The translations under genes and the position numbers were made by a program. From NCBI GenBank assembly GCA_022828135.1, contig JAJEJB010000029.1, positions 1 to 58,485 on the forward strand: DNA of 58,485 nucleotides, written 5' to 3'. Of the stretch, positions 26,712 to 35,110 are shown piece by piece (within the stretch, counting starts at the first letter, position 1; each line of letters begins with the position of its first letter). This DNA is from Acidimicrobiia bacterium. Lineage in GTDB: Bacteria > Actinomycetota > Acidimicrobiia > Acidimicrobiales > Aldehydirespiratoraceae. Under the pieces are notes generated by a model, which saw nothing but the letters and a program-made list of their open reading frames with translations, did no database searches and was not told where the DNA came from.

Positions 26712-27805
26712 CCACCGAAGCACACCTCCACATCGACGGGGTCTCGCACCGCTACGGGGACCAGGACGCCCTGGTGGCGGTGAACATCGGCGTCGCCAAG
26801 GGAGAGTTCGTCACGCTCGTGGGGCCGTCGGGATGCGGCAAGACGACGCTGCTGCGGATAGTGGCCGGGCTCCTGTCGCCGACTGAGGGGCGGATCGTCC
26901 TCAACGGGGCCGACATCACGTCCGTGCCCGCCAATCGCCGACCGACGAACCTGGTCTTCCAGCGTCCGACCCTTTTTCCTCACCTCGATGTTCGCGGCAA
27001 TATCGAGTTCGGGCTCAAGCTGGCCAAGCTGGCCAAGGCGGAGCGCGCCACCAGGATCCAAGAGGTCATCGACCTGCTCCATCTGGGCGGGCTGGAGCGA
27101 CGCCGCCCCTTCGAGTTGTCCGGAGGGCAGATGCAGCGCGTCTCGCTGGCGCGGGCACTCGTCAACCGGCCCGAGGTCCTGCTGCTAGACGAGCCCCTCT
27201 CGGCACTCGACATGCAGATCCGCCTGGAGCTCGAAGTAGAACTGCGGAGGGTGCACCGCGAGATCGGGGCCACGTTCCTTTATGTCACCCACGACCAGCG
27301 CGAAGCGCTGGCCCTGGCCGACAGGGTGGTCGTCTTCGACAACGGATCGGTCGCCCAGATCGACCGGCCCGAGGATGTCTACCGCACGCCAGCCTCCGCC
27401 TTCGTGGCCCGCTTCGTGGGCGACGCCAACGTCCTCGCGGGCGAGGTCATCAGTGGGAAGGATCACGGCGAGAACATCGCCGCGATCCACGGATGCCCGA
27501 TCGGACCCACCCGCCACGAGCCGGGACCCTGCTCGGTCGTCATCCGCGCCGAGGCATGGGCCATCGGGAACCACGGAAGTCCGGACTCGCTCGAGGGGAC
27601 CGTCCTGGACCGTGTGTTCCGTGGGTCGACGGTCGCCTACCGGGTTCAGCTCACGGCCGATGGGCAGCTCGTCAGGGCTGAAGCCGCGGCCGGCGACCCA
27701 CCTCGGGCTGTCGGCGATCGAGTGGGGCTCTCGTGCACGGGCGAGTTCGTGGTGATCGCGACCATGGCCGAGACCGATTCAAGTCAGGAGGGCACCAGTG
27801 ACTGA
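26708..27805 (+). CDS. ABC importer ATP-binding protein (PotA-like)
   Basis: 365 residues. Walker A is GPSGCGKTT, the Q-loop region VFQRPTLFPHL, the signature LSGGQMQRVSLARAL, Walker B LLLDEPLSALD and the switch THDQREAL. A C-terminal TOBE-like regulatory domain follows from about residue 235 (FVGDANVLAGEV). This is the CUT1/PotA arrangement. It energises import through the fused permease. ATG 26708 overlaps the permease TGA, and the gene's end overlaps the aldehyde dehydrogenase start by 8 bp. Confidence 0.95.
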   Translation: MTTEAHLHIDGVSHRYGDQDALVAVNIGVAKGEFVTLVGPSGCGKTTLLRIVAGLLSPTEGRIVLNGADITSVPANRRPTNLVFQRPTLFPHLDVRGNIEFGLKLAKLAKAERATRIQEVIDLLHLGGLERRRPFELSGGQMQRVSLARALVNRPEVLLLDEPLSALDMQIRLELEVELRRVHREIGATFLYVTHDQREALALADRVVVFDNGSVAQIDRPEDVYRTPASAFVARFVGDANVLAGEVISGKDHGENIAAIHGCPIGPTRHEPGPCSVVIRAEAWAIGNHGSPDSLEGTVLDRVFRGSTVAYRVQLTADGQLVRAEAAAGDPPRAVGDRVGLSCTGEFVVIATMAETDSSQEGTSD

Positions 27806-29228
27806 CCTACCCGAGTTGACACACGTGATAGCAGGCCGACCCGACGATGACGCCGGACCGACGCTGCCAGTCTTCGATCCGAGTACGGGGACCACCGTCG
27901 CGGACATTCCCAACGCCTCCGCGGAGACCGTCGACGCGGCCGTGGCCGCAGCCACGGCCGCTCTGGCGGCATGGAGCGAATTGACCCCGTCACAGCGGGC
28001 CGGCCGCATGATGGACTTGGCCGACTGCCTGGAGGAGAACCTCGACCGCATAGTCGAGCTCGAGACCCTCGACTGCGGCAAGCCGCTCCAGAACGCCCGC
28101 GAGGAGTCGAAGTTCGCCATCGACCTGATCCGCTTCTGCGCGGGTGCCGGGCGCTGCATGGAGGGCAAGGCCGCCCAGGAGTACGCGGCGGGAAAGACTT
28201 CCTTCGTCCGGCGCGAGCCCCTCGGGGTGGTCGCCGGCATCACTCCTTGGAACTACCCCGTCGTGATGCTCGCCTACAAGCTCGCGCCCGCCCTCGCCGC
28301 CGGGAACACGCTCGTCGTCAAGCCTGCCGAGCAGACCCCTCTGAGCACCGCCTTCATCGCGGCACGAGCCCAGGAGACCCTCCCCGCGGGAGTGGTCAAC
28401 CTGGTGCTCGGCGACGGGCCGACGACTGGCACCGCGATGGTGCGGCATCCCGATGTTGCTCTTGTCACCCTCACCGGCGAGACGGAGACCGGAAAGCTGG
28501 TTGCACGCGAGGCCGCCGCGACGCTCAAGCGCGTCGTGCTGGAACTGGGGGGCAAGTCACCGGTTGTGGTGTTCGACGACGCCGACATGGACCTCACCGC
28601 ACGAGGAGTCTCCCACGGGGCGTTCTACAACTCGGGTCAGGACTGCACGGCTGCTTCCAGGGTGCTGGCCGCGGCCGGCGTCTACGACGAGGTGGTGGAT
28701 CGATTGAGCGCATCGGCCAGCGGGATCCGGCTGGGAGGCCCCGCTGACGCAGCCGACATGGGCCCCCTGGTCAGCAGCGAGCAGCAGGACCGCGTCTCGG
28801 GCTTCATCGAGCGGGCCGGCGACAGGGGGTCGACCGTCCGTTCCAGCAGTGAGGTCCCCGGCTCCGGCTACTTCATCGCCCCTACCGTCATCTCCGATGT
28901 CGGCGCCAACGACGAGATCGTTCAGTCCGAAGTGTTCGGGCCCGTGGTCTCCGTTCAGCGGTTCAACACCGACGCTGAAGCAGTCGAACTGGCCAACAGC
29001 ACCCGCTACGGACTGGGTGCGTCGGTGTGGACTCGCAACGTCGGCCGCGCCATGGACGTGTCCCGGAGGCTGGCGGTGGGCGCGGTCTGGGTCAACTGCC
29101 ACGATGTCGTTACGCCCGAGATGCCCCACGGCGGGGTCCGCGCCTCCGGCTACGGCAAGGACCTCTCCATGTACAGCATCGAGGACATGACCCACGTGAA
29201 GCATGTGATGGTCAGCCACGAGCGATGA
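27798..29228 (+). CDS. Aldehyde dehydrogenase, gamma-aminobutyraldehyde dehydrogenase (PatD)-like
   Basis: 476 residues of the NAD(P)-dependent aldehyde dehydrogenase family. Asn152 is in PWNYP, the general base Glu249 in LELGGKSP, and the nucleophile Cys283 in FYNSGQDCTAASR. The YN-GQDCTAA region and the C-terminal EMPHGGVRASGYGKDLSMYS closely follow bacterial PatD, which oxidises 4-aminobutanal from putrescine. Betaine aldehyde is an alternative substrate. GTG 27798 lies inside the ATPase gene (8-bp overlap), so it is translated with the transporter. This links the imported compound to an aminoaldehyde intermediate. Confidence 0.9.
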   Translation: MTDLPELTHVIAGRPDDDAGPTLPVFDPSTGTTVADIPNASAETVDAAVAAATAALAAWSELTPSQRAGRMMDLADCLEENLDRIVELETLDCGKPLQNAREESKFAIDLIRFCAGAGRCMEGKAAQEYAAGKTSFVRREPLGVVAGITPWNYPVVMLAYKLAPALAAGNTLVVKPAEQTPLSTAFIAARAQETLPAGVVNLVLGDGPTTGTAMVRHPDVALVTLTGETETGKLVAREAAATLKRVVLELGGKSPVVVFDDADMDLTARGVSHGAFYNSGQDCTAASRVLAAAGVYDEVVDRLSASASGIRLGGPADAADMGPLVSSEQQDRVSGFIERAGDRGSTVRSSSEVPGSGYFIAPTVISDVGANDEIVQSEVFGPVVSVQRFNTDAEAVELANSTRYGLGASVWTRNVGRAMDVSRRLAVGAVWVNCHDVVTPEMPHGGVRASGYGKDLSMYSIEDMTHVKHVMVSHER

Positions 29229-31594
29229 CCCGGGCGCGGCGCCCAATGCCCGAGGGAATCAACTCCCCGCACGCATACCTCGACTTCAAGGGCTCGATCG
29301 GACGCACCTTTCTTGACTCCGAACCGGGGTGGCCCCCGGAGCGGGCGCCTGCTCCCGGGTCGCCCAACGTCGTGATCGTCCTGATCGACGACATGGGGTA
29401 CTCCGACCTCGGCTGCTACGGCGGCGAGATCACCACGCCCCATGCCGACCGGCTGGCTGATCGGGGCGTCCGCCTGACGAACTTCCATGCCACTCCGATG
29501 TGTGCGCCGACCAGGGCGTCGCTGCTGACCGGAGTCAACCATCATCTGGCTGGCGTAGCCGACGTGCTCGACGACAATCCGGGGTTCCCGGGCTACCTGG
29601 GCGAGCTGCGCGAGGACATCGTCACGCTGCCCGAGGCACTCAGAGCCGCCGGCTACGGGACGATGATGGTCGGCAAGTGGCACCTGTGCAGGGAGTCACA
29701 CACCTCATCGGGCTCGCCGCGCCGGTCATGGCCGCTCCAGCGAGGCTTCGACGAGTACTACGGGGTGCTGACCGCCCTGACCAACCTGCATCACCCCCAC
29801 CAGCTCACCGACGGCAACTCCACCGTCCACGTCGACACCTATCCCGACGGCTACTACCTGACGGACGACTTGACCGACCGCGCCCTCCGGATGATCAGGG
29901 ACCACCGCAGCCACGATCCCGTTGCGCCGTTCTTCCTGTACTTCGCCCACCTGGCCGTCCACGCGCCGCTGCACGCGAAACGAGGCGACATCGCGAGGCA
30001 CGCCGACAGCTACGTGGACGGATGGGACGTGATCAGGCGCAGACGCTACGAGCGGCTGGTCGAACTCGGCATCCTGCGCCCGGACACCGCACTCCCCGAC
30101 AATCGTGAGAACGGTCTGGACGTGGCCGCCTGGGAGACGCTGGCACCCAAGGCGCAGTCCGTCTTCGCCCGCTACATGGCGGTGTATGCAGCGATGGTGG
30201 AGAGCATCGACCGGAGCGTCGGCCGGATCGTCTCCCTGCTCGAGGATCTGGGGGAACTCGACAACACGATCATCATCCTGATGTCGGACAACGGCGCCAC
30301 GCACGAAGGCGGGCAAGCAGGTTCGTGCCAGTACTTCGATCACATACCGGCGTTCTACCTCGCTCCGTCCGACCTCTCGGTTGAGGTCTCGATCGAGAGC
30401 GCCTACCGGATGCTGGACGAGCTGGGCGGGCCGCGCACGATGCCGGTACGGCCACGCGGATGGGCTCAGGCGAGCAACACGCCCTTCCGGCTGTACAAGT
30501 CCTTCACCCACGCCGGTGGCCGCCAGGTGCCCTGCATCATCAGTTGGCCGGATCGGCTCCTGGACCACGGCTCTCTGCGCAGCCAGTACAGCCACGTCAC
30601 TGATGTGCTCCCCACGGTCCTCGACCTGATCGGCGCGACCGCACCGACGGAACGCAACGGCACGCGCACTGTGCCCCCGTCCGGCGTCACCGCCGCGGGT
30701 TTCCTGCTTGACGCCGACCAGCCGACCCGCCACGACGAGCAGTACTACGAGAGGGGCGGGAACCTCGCCTACTACAGCCGAGGCTGGGAGATAGTGGCGC
30801 GAGCGCGCCGGCATCCTGGCCTCGAGCAGCCGGCCTGGGAGCTCTACCGCCTCGATGAGGACCCCACCGAGTCCGACAATCTTGCCCGCAAGCGCCCTGA
30901 CAAGGTGTCGCGGCTGGAACAACGTTGGGAGGCGGCTGCCTGGGAGAATCAGGTGTTCCCACTGGACGACAGGACCGGACTCCGCGTCGCATGGGGCTCG
31001 GCGGCCGCGAGTGAACGACTGGGCGCCGTCACGCTCCTTCCAGGAGCTTCGACGATGTCGCACTTCGCCAGCCTGAGCCTCATCAACACGCGGTCCTTCA
31101 CGATCGAGATCCGGCTGGATCACACGATCGGGTCCGAGGGCGTGCTCGTAGCCCACGGAGACCAGGGCGGCGGATATCTGGTGTACGTGGAGAATGACAT
31201 GGTGACGATGGGCCACAACCATCGAGGCACGGTCACGAAGATCGAGTCTGGCGCACCCCTGCAACCCGGGCCTCAAACGGTTGTTGTGAACGTGGACGCT
31301 CAGACGCATCAGACTTGGCGAGTGACCCTGAGGGTTGGCTCGTCGGCGAGGTCGTCCCCGGTCGCGTTGCCGATGCTGTGGGGGTTGGCCCCGTTTCAGG
31401 GCATCGATATCGGTGCGGACCGCAGATCACCGGTCATCTGGGACCTCTACGTGGCCCACGGCTCATTCCCCTACCAGGGGACCCTCCATTCGGTCAGCTA
31501 TGTCCCCGGCGAGCTCGCGCTCGACTCGCCCTACCGGATCTCGCCCGCTGAGGCCAGAAAGGCGGCAAGGGCAATAGCCGACGCCATCCAGTAG
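29225..31594 (+). CDS. Sulfatase (arylsulfatase type) without a signal peptide
   Basis: 789 residues. The formylglycine motif is CAPTR at 93-97 in TPMCAPTRASLLTG. Metal-site residues lie in IVLIDDMGYSDLGCYGG, GKWHL and ILMSDNGAT. The last ~170 residues form a beta-rich, LamG-like domain (SLINTRSFTIEIRLDHTIG). The length and layout match AtsA-like enzymes of mycobacteria. The N-terminus has no signal or Tat motif, so it should work in the cytoplasm after conversion of Cys93 to formylglycine by an enzyme encoded elsewhere. ATG 29225 overlaps the dehydrogenase stop. It is the last gene of the importer operon. Confidence 0.92.
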   Translation: MTRARRPMPEGINSPHAYLDFKGSIGRTFLDSEPGWPPERAPAPGSPNVVIVLIDDMGYSDLGCYGGEITTPHADRLADRGVRLTNFHATPMCAPTRASLLTGVNHHLAGVADVLDDNPGFPGYLGELREDIVTLPEALRAAGYGTMMVGKWHLCRESHTSSGSPRRSWPLQRGFDEYYGVLTALTNLHHPHQLTDGNSTVHVDTYPDGYYLTDDLTDRALRMIRDHRSHDPVAPFFLYFAHLAVHAPLHAKRGDIARHADSYVDGWDVIRRRRYERLVELGILRPDTALPDNRENGLDVAAWETLAPKAQSVFARYMAVYAAMVESIDRSVGRIVSLLEDLGELDNTIIILMSDNGATHEGGQAGSCQYFDHIPAFYLAPSDLSVEVSIESAYRMLDELGGPRTMPVRPRGWAQASNTPFRLYKSFTHAGGRQVPCIISWPDRLLDHGSLRSQYSHVTDVLPTVLDLIGATAPTERNGTRTVPPSGVTAAGFLLDADQPTRHDEQYYERGGNLAYYSRGWEIVARARRHPGLEQPAWELYRLDEDPTESDNLARKRPDKVSRLEQRWEAAAWENQVFPLDDRTGLRVAWGSAAASERLGAVTLLPGASTMSHFASLSLINTRSFTIEIRLDHTIGSEGVLVAHGDQGGGYLVYVENDMVTMGHNHRGTVTKIESGAPLQPGPQTVVVNVDAQTHQTWRVTLRVGSSARSSPVALPMLWGLAPFQGIDIGADRRSPVIWDLYVAHGSFPYQGTLHSVSYVPGELALDSPYRISPAEARKAARAIADAIQ

Positions 31595-31715
31595 TAGCCA
31601 TGGAGGGATCAAGCCGCAGAGTTCAGCTGTGCTCCCGGCCCGCACGGTAGCGCTCGGTTAGAGGCCGAGTTCGAGCAAGGCGGACACTCGTCTCGCTCGC
31701 CCTTGGACGGGCCAG

Positions 31716-32285
31716 CTATCTCGGCCAGGCGGCTGTTAGGCGTTCCCAGCAGTCCTGGAGGCTCTGGGGGAGGACCCTCACGTCGGCGATGGCGGTCATG
31801 AAGTTGGTGTCGGAGCGCCAGCGGGGAAGCACGTGGATGTGGACGTGGTCGAACACGCTGGGTCCGGCGCCCTCGCCGAGGTTGACGCCTACGTTCACCC
31901 CGTCGGGCGAGAAGGCGGCCTTCACCGCGGCCACCGCGTCGTGGACGGTGTCCCACAGCTCGCGGCGCTCGTCCGGGTCCAGGCCCTCGAGGTCGGGTAC
32001 TGCACGGTAGGGCAGGATCAGCAGGTGGCCCGTCGAATACGGGTAGCGGTTCAGGATGGCGAAGACCAGCTCGCCGCGGTGCACGATGTGGGTCTTGTCG
32101 TCGGGCAGGCCCGAGTTGAGGATGGCCTCGAACAGGCTCTGGCCGTCCCCGCCGTCGGGGCCGGTGCCGGCTCCGGGGACGGTCCCCGGAATGGTGCCGG
32201 AAGAGTCCGCGATCCCGGTGGCGGCCGCCTCCCGGTCCTCCATCATGGCGGGGATCCGCCAGCCGGCCCAGAGGCGCTCGACCAT
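31716..32285 (-). CDS. HIT family nucleotide hydrolase/phosphorylase
   Basis: 189 residues with the histidine triad HVHIHVLPRW and the family core FAILNRYPYSTGHLLILPYR. The N-terminus MVERLWAGWRIP is typical of the actinobacterial Ap4A-phosphorylase-like branch. That branch usually has a CxFC zinc pair before the core; here it reads SLFE, so the zinc site seems lost, and a Gly/Pro/Thr-rich linker of about 30 residues separates it from the start. ATG 32285 follows thrS by one base. The thrS-HIT pair matches mycobacterial gene order. About 120 bp downstream to the convergent sulfatase hold no gene. Confidence 0.88.
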   Translation of the reverse strand: MVERLWAGWRIPAMMEDREAAATGIADSSGTIPGTVPGAGTGPDGGDGQSLFEAILNSGLPDDKTHIVHRGELVFAILNRYPYSTGHLLILPYRAVPDLEGLDPDERRELWDTVHDAVAAVKAAFSPDGVNVGVNLGEGAGPSVFDHVHIHVLPRWRSDTNFMTAIADVRVLPQSLQDCWERLTAAWPR

Positions 32286-32286
32286 G

Positions 32287-34275
32287 TCAGCTACGAGCCT
32301 CGACCTCGGCCGCCAGGCGGGCCGCGAAGGCCTCCAGCGGCACGTCGCGCTCGGGCTTCTTCGTGCCACGGGCGTTGACCCCGACCGTGCCACCGGCCAC
32401 GTCGTCGTCTCCCACCACCAGTACGTAGGGGACCTTGGCCACCTTGGCGTTGCGCACCCGCTTGCCCAAGGGCTCCTCCGCCGGGCTGGTCTCCACCCTG
32501 AAACCGTGGGAACGCAGGGTCCCGGCCACCTCGATGGCGTAGTCGGCGTGTGCCGCGGCCACCGGGAGCACCACGGCCTGCACCGGTGCCAACCAGGCCG
32601 GGAAGGCGCCGGCGTAGTGCTCGACCAGCAACCCGAAGAAGCGCTCCACCGCACCGAACAGCGCTCGATGGATCATCACGGGACGAGGTCGGGAGCCGTC
32701 AGCGGCCACATACTCCAGCCCGAAACGCTCCGGCAGGTTGAAGTCAAGCTGGATGGTCGACAGCTGCCACGACCGGCCGATGGCGTCGCGCACGTCGACG
32801 TCGATCTTGGGGCCGTAGAAGGCGCCGGCTCCCTCGTCGATCTTGTAGGCGAGCCCGTTGGTGTCCAGCGCGGCGCGCAGCCCGGCGGTGGCCTCGTCCC
32901 ACAGGGCCGGCTCCCCCACAGACTTGTCCGCGGGGCGGGTGGAGAGCTTGGCCACGAAGTCCGTGAATCCAAAGGCCCGAAGCACGCTCAACACGAACTC
33001 GAGCAGCGAGGCCAGCTCCGCGGCAATGTCGTCGCGGGTGCAGAAGATGTGGCTGTCGTCCTGGGTGAAGCCCCGGCTGCGGAGCAGGCCGTGCACCGCG
33101 CCCGACAGCTCGTAGCGGTAGACCGTCCCCAACTCGAACAGCCGCATGGGCAGGTCCCGGTAGCTGCGCTGCGACGACCGGTAGATCATCACGTGGAACG
33201 GGCAGTTCATCGGCTTGGGGTAGTAGTTGGTGCCGTCGACCTCCATGGGCGGGTACATGCTCTCGGCGTAGAAGTCGAGGTGCCCCGAGGTCTCCCACAG
33301 CACCGACTTGGCGATGTGGGGCGAGAACACAGACTCGTAGCCGCCGTCGGCGTGGCGCTGGCGGGAGTAGTCCTCCATGAGCGTGCGCACCAGGGCGCCC
33401 TTGGGATGCCACACCGCCAGTCCCGGTCCCAGCTCGGTCGGCCACGACACCAGGTCGAGTTCGGCGGCCAGCCGCCGGTGGTCGCGCCGCTCGGCCTCGG
33501 CCAGGCGATGCAGGTGGGCTCTGAGGTCCTTGCCGGTGGCCCAGGCGGTGCCGTAGATGCGCTGCAGCATCGGGTTGCGCTCGCTGCCCCGCCAGTAGGC
33601 CCCGCTGACCCGCTGCAGGGCGAAGTGTCCCAGTCGTCCGGTGGAGGGCACATGGGGGCCGAGGCATAGGTCCACAAACCCGTCGGAGTCGCCGTCGCCG
33701 GCGTCGTTGCGGTAGCAGCTGACGCTGCCGTCCCCGGAGGCCTCCGAGGCAAGGTCGCCGCCGGCGTCCGCGCCCTTGGCCACCGCCTCGATGATGGCCC
33801 GCTTGTACGGGTGCTCCGCGAAGAGCTCCAGGGCGTCCTCGGCCGCCATCTCGACCCGCCGGAAGAGCTGGTCGGCCTCGATGATCTCCCGCATCCGGGC
33901 CTCGATGCGCTCCAGGTCGGCGTCGGTGAAGGTGCCGCCGTCGGGCAGCTCGAAGTCGTAGTAGAAGCCGTGCTCGATGGGCGGCCCGATGGCGAAGGTG
34001 GCTCCCGGGTACAGATCCAGCACCGCTTGGGCCAGCACGTGCGCGGTGGAGTGCCGGATGGTGTGCAGGCCCCGGTCCGTCGACGCGGTCACGATCTCCA
34101 CCGACGCTCCGTCGACCAGCGGAGCGACCAGGTCTCTCTCGGCACCGTCCACGACCGCGACGACTGCGTCGGCGGCCAGCCGGGGGCCGATGGCCGCGGC
34201 CAGATCAGCCGCGCTGGACCCCTCGGCCAGCTCACGCTCCGAGCCGTCGGGCAGCGACACCGAGATGACAGACAT
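32287..34275 (-). CDS. thrS: Threonine--tRNA ligase
   Basis: 662 residues, full length. An N-terminal TGS domain (MSVISVSLPDGSERELAEGS) is followed by the editing domain with HSTAHVLAQAV and a class II catalytic core. The core has zinc ligands in MNCPFH, TQDDSHIFC and MIHRALFGAVERF, and the C-terminal anticodon-binding domain ends at VEARS. It charges tRNA-Thr. ATG 34275 is chosen because the TGS domain begins there; the longer ORF adds unrelated residues. It is transcribed with the HIT gene. Confidence 0.97.
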   Translation of the reverse strand: MSVISVSLPDGSERELAEGSSAADLAAAIGPRLAADAVVAVVDGAERDLVAPLVDGASVEIVTASTDRGLHTIRHSTAHVLAQAVLDLYPGATFAIGPPIEHGFYYDFELPDGGTFTDADLERIEARMREIIEADQLFRRVEMAAEDALELFAEHPYKRAIIEAVAKGADAGGDLASEASGDGSVSCYRNDAGDGDSDGFVDLCLGPHVPSTGRLGHFALQRVSGAYWRGSERNPMLQRIYGTAWATGKDLRAHLHRLAEAERRDHRRLAAELDLVSWPTELGPGLAVWHPKGALVRTLMEDYSRQRHADGGYESVFSPHIAKSVLWETSGHLDFYAESMYPPMEVDGTNYYPKPMNCPFHVMIYRSSQRSYRDLPMRLFELGTVYRYELSGAVHGLLRSRGFTQDDSHIFCTRDDIAAELASLLEFVLSVLRAFGFTDFVAKLSTRPADKSVGEPALWDEATAGLRAALDTNGLAYKIDEGAGAFYGPKIDVDVRDAIGRSWQLSTIQLDFNLPERFGLEYVAADGSRPRPVMIHRALFGAVERFFGLLVEHYAGAFPAWLAPVQAVVLPVAAAHADYAIEVAGTLRSHGFRVETSPAEEPLGKRVRNAKVAKVPYVLVVGDDDVAGGTVGVNARGTKKPERDVPLEAFAARLAAEVEARS

Positions 34276-34312
34276 CGACTCCGAGGCTACCGCTGCCCTT
34301 GTGGCCGAGCAG

Positions 34313-34924
34313 CTACTCGCGAAGCAAGCTCCGGATGACTGAGTCCAAGTCGAAGGACGCCCAACAGGTGTGGGCCAACTCGTGCCCATGATTCTGCCAT
34401 GTGGCGTTTACCACCTTGAGGCCCTTCTCCTGAACGCGTTCGACCGCTGGCACAAAATCGGAGTCACCAGAGACGAGCACGGCAGCATCAAGCACACCTT
34501 CCCAGGCCAGCGACAAGAGATCCGTAGCGATGGCCGCGTCTATACCCTTCTCTGGCGACCTCTCGAATGCAGTGTGGCAGTGGGGGCACTCCGCAATCTG
34601 CGTACGACAAGAGTTGCACCACACTCCTCCCGATCGAACCCGACGGTCGCGGATCTTGACGCGGAAACTCGGCTGGCGATCGACGAACGTCGTAAGCCAG
34701 GTCTTGAGGTTCTTGTCAGCGTCGCCGGGCTTGACGCTGGCGTAGACGAGCGTCTCGTCAAGCACAACGTCGTCGTCCAAGCCAGCGCTTTCGAGCATCC
34801 TTCTTGACTCCGCCATCAGAACATTCGGCAACGCCTTCCAATCACAAGGCGCCTTACCGGTGCGCTCATTCCAGTTGAGCTGGAAGTTCCAGAAGTCTAG
34901 GAAGATACGGGTCCTTAGACGCAT
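34313..34924 (-). CDS. NYN domain (PIN-like ribonuclease) protein with internal zinc ribbon
   Basis: 203 residues. The NYN/LabA-like fold shows its acidic residues in FLDFWNFQLNW (Asp10), KGIDAAIATDLLSLA and VSGDSDFVPAVERVQEKG. These proteins are usually metal-dependent ribonucleases. Between the strands sits CNSCRTQIAECPHCH, two CxxC/CxxCH pairs predicting a zinc ribbon. A strong AAGGAGA precedes ATG 34924. Codon use is less GC-biased than in its neighbours (e.g. AAATCGG, ATTCTG codons), suggesting it is an accessory gene. The RNA target is unknown. Confidence 0.85.
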   Translation of the reverse strand: MRLRTRIFLDFWNFQLNWNERTGKAPCDWKALPNVLMAESRRMLESAGLDDDVVLDETLVYASVKPGDADKNLKTWLTTFVDRQPSFRVKIRDRRVRSGGVWCNSCRTQIAECPHCHTAFERSPEKGIDAAIATDLLSLAWEGVLDAAVLVSGDSDFVPAVERVQEKGLKVVNATWQNHGHELAHTCWASFDLDSVIRSLLRE

Positions 34925-34944
34925 GGTGTCTCCTTAGGGTCAGA

Positions 34945-35105
34945 TCGACGCTTGCGTCGATCACGTCTTTTGCGGAGATCCCCAACAATCACCCATGACA
35001 AGAAAATGCGGGGAGCGGCAGCGCCGCTCCCCGGGGATCAAATTCGGACAGCGCCTCGACAGCGAAACTGCCCGGGGATCTAATCGACTCACACTATAGC
35101 GCTAT
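34945..35105. repeat. Intergenic cluster of small inverted and direct repeats
   Basis: The space between the NYN gene and mshC has GATCGACGC-TT-GCGTCGATC (34945-34964), a direct repeat CCCGGGGATC(A/T)AAT at about 35030-35043 and 35071-35083, and the 10-bp palindrome ATAGCGCTAT (35096-35105). No coding sequence is visible. They may be a short mobile or regulatory element. Confidence 0.5.
35010..35032 (-). terminator. Likely intrinsic terminator downstream of mshC
   Basis: GGGGAGCGGC-AGC-GCCGCTCCCC is a perfect 10-bp stem with a 3-base loop. Read on the minus strand it is followed by GCATTTTCTTG, a short U-rich tract. It lies about 80 bp after the end of the leftward mshC-like gene. Confidence 0.6.
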
Positions 35106-35110
35106 GGACC

